Below are positions 4,837-5,623 of a stretch of DNA of 5,623 nucleotides, in pieces. Origin of the DNA: UBA9865 sp035647835 (GTDB lineage Bacteria; Bacillota; Dethiobacteria; Dethiobacterales; Dethiobacteraceae); contig DASRMS010000040.1 of assembly GCA_035647835.1 (NCBI GenBank), positions 1 to 5,623 on the forward strand, in the 5' to 3' direction. Each line of letters opens with the position of its first letter. The first letter of the stretch is position 1. The notes under the pieces were generated by a model. That model saw only the letters and a list, made by a program, of their open reading frames with translations. It had not been told where the DNA came from and searched no databases. A program made the position numbers and the translations under genes.

Positions 4837-5379
4837 TTATTCCTCTTGTTGCGAATCAGCAGCCACTTCGATTAAGAAGTGATTTTCCACCTTGACGGTG
4901 TAGCCCATTATTCCTACGCTGTAATTACTGTCGTCTTTATCTGCGTTTACTTTTATTGTGTCTTCTGCCTCCCAGGCGCCGCCAAGGGTGATTATGAACG
5001 TTCCGACACCGTTTTCAAAGAATAAGTCAAAGGTTGCGTCTGCGCCTGCGCTGCCAGCATCCTCGTCATCAATGGCAATTGTGCCGGCTGTGGAACTAAT
5101 GTCCACCGTCACCTTGCGAGTGCCGTTAAACCATTCAAGGACCTTATCATTTGCCTTGTTCATCAGCTTGACAGCGACAGTCGCAACATAGGGATTTTCT
5201 GTACTGTTTGCTTCGCTCACCGTTGGTTTTAGTGCCGGTTGATTAGAACTTTCCCCGGCCATGACCGGGAGGATGACGAGGTCAACGTCACCCCCGGCTG
5301 CATCCTCTAACCCCTTCAAGTGATCGTAAAACTCGTTCGGGGTGTAAGTGAAACGCTTTAGATAATCTAAAAATCTCAT
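4837..5379 (-). CDS. Beta-rich virion protein, possible head decoration or fibre protein (180 aa)
   Basis: The start is the ATG at 5379, preceded by AAGGGGTGATGAG, which gives a good ribosome binding site in the 11-base gap after the capsid stop. Residues 1-30 look helical and charged. Residues 30-60 are rich in S, T, N and P, like a linker. Residues 65-172 alternate hydrophobic and polar residues with glycine turns (VKLMNKANDKVLEWFNG, FENGVGTFIITLGGAW, IMGYTVKV), which fits an Ig-like or similar beta sandwich. The protein is acidic, with a DDED run at 104-107 and an EE end, and has no signal peptide or membrane segment. A gene directly after the major capsid gene often encodes a scaffold, head decoration or head fibre protein; the beta-rich pattern favours decoration over a helical scaffold. 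I do not recognise a named family with certainty, so the role is inferred from position and composition. Confidence 0.6.
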   Translation of the reverse strand: MRFLDYLKRFTYTPNEFYDHLKGLEDAAGGDVDLVILPVMAGESSNQPALKPTVSEANSTENPYVATVAVKLMNKANDKVLEWFNGTRKVTVDISSTAGTIAIDDEDAGSAGADATFDLFFENGVGTFIITLGGAWEAEDTIKVNADKDDSNYSVGIMGYTVKVENHFLIEVAADSQQEE

Positions 5380-5390
5380 CTCATCACCCC

Positions 5391-5623
5391 TTATTGAGCT
5401 GCAGAATAAGCAGTTACAAGTTTGTGCTTAAACTGTACGATACGCACGTTCTTTGCCTCGTAGACGCGTATCCAGTTCCGGTGATCGGCTAGATTAGCGT
5501 TTGACGGTGTCGCATTTGTTCCGTCGTTGCCATCGCCTAACTGAGCGTTCCGGAATGCCACTCCCCTCGGATGGAGGATGAAATGTCTGCGGTTTACAAG
5601 GATGTCATCTCCGGACAGTGCAT
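5391..5623 (-). CDS. Major capsid protein, C-terminal fragment (5' end outside the window)
   Basis: This is the last 76 residues of a protein that starts beyond the right edge; the frame is open from position 5621 to a TAA at 5393-5391. Visible landmarks are a FILHPRGVAF segment, an SNANLADHRNWIRVYEAKN segment and a basic end, FKHKLVTAYSAAQ. A HP(R/F)G turn followed by S-x-A-x-L-A...NW-x-R-V-Y-E-x-K-N-(V/I)-R-(I/M)-V is what I recall from the C-terminal end of HK97-fold coat proteins of Firmicutes siphophages, where this part belongs to the A-domain and P-domain that build the capsid shell. The position just upstream of decoration, connector and neck genes supports this. The family assignment rests on motif memory and gene order, not on a search. 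The main alternative is another capsid-associated protein, but the order argues for the coat protein. Confidence 0.75.
   Translation of the reverse strand, partial: ALSGDDILVNRRHFILHPRGVAFRNAQLGDGNDGTNATPSNANLADHRNWIRVYEAKNVRIVQFKHKLVTAYSAAQ

Noticed and set aside
4556..4882. Plus-strand open frame of 108 codons opposite the connector and small gene
   Set aside because: Crosses the terminator and two minus-strand genes; its hydrophobic, cysteine-rich translation comes from reading the antisense of lysine- and glutamate-rich codons.
1..5623. CRISPR array, insertion sequence, attachment site, tRNA, defence or moron gene
   Set aside because: No regularly spaced repeats, terminal inverted repeats with transposase, tRNA-like cloverleaf or plus-strand accessory gene could be seen; the whole window is occupied by virion genes.

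Overview
The window is part of the late structural module of a tailed bacteriophage or prophage with a long, non-contractile tail (siphovirus type). Every gene lies on the minus strand, so the operon reads from the right end of the window to the left. Most genes have strong AGGAGG-like ribosome binding sites, the protein families are those typical of phages of low- to mid-GC Firmicutes, and base composition is balanced. This suggests a Firmicutes host (Clostridia, Negativicutes or Bacilli). The host is an inference; no host gene, integrase, attachment site or tRNA is present.

In transcription order: the C-terminal end of the major capsid protein (5391-5623, cut by the window edge); a 180-residue beta-rich protein that may decorate the head or form a fibre (4837-5379); a rho-independent terminator with a UUCG tetraloop (4806-4832); a small charged protein (4540-4794) whose C-terminal tail overlaps the next gene in another frame for 163 bases; the head-tail connector of the DnaT-like family (4247-4702); a head-closure or minor capsid protein (3957-4250); an HK97 gp10-like neck protein (3532-3957); a tail terminator (3165-3524); a major tail tube protein (2780-3163); a second, larger tail tube paralogue with an insertion of about 80 residues (2152-2766); tail assembly chaperone G (1803-2141) and its -1 frameshift extension GT (down to 1450); and the first 485 codons of the tape measure protein (1-1456), which runs off the left edge.

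The genes work together in virion assembly. The connector, head-closure, neck and terminator proteins link a filled capsid to the tail. The tube proteins polymerise around the tape measure protein, which the G and GT chaperones keep soluble and which sets tail length. Genes are tightly packed, with ATGA, TAATG and 7-base overlaps that suggest translational coupling. There is no gene-free stretch over 300 bases.

The points most worth a second look are the canonical A AAT TTT slippery heptamer that explains how the otherwise start-less second chaperone frame is expressed, the tandem tail tube paralogues, the overprinted small gene, and the terminator inside the operon. I see no defence system, CRISPR array, transposon or other accessory cargo.
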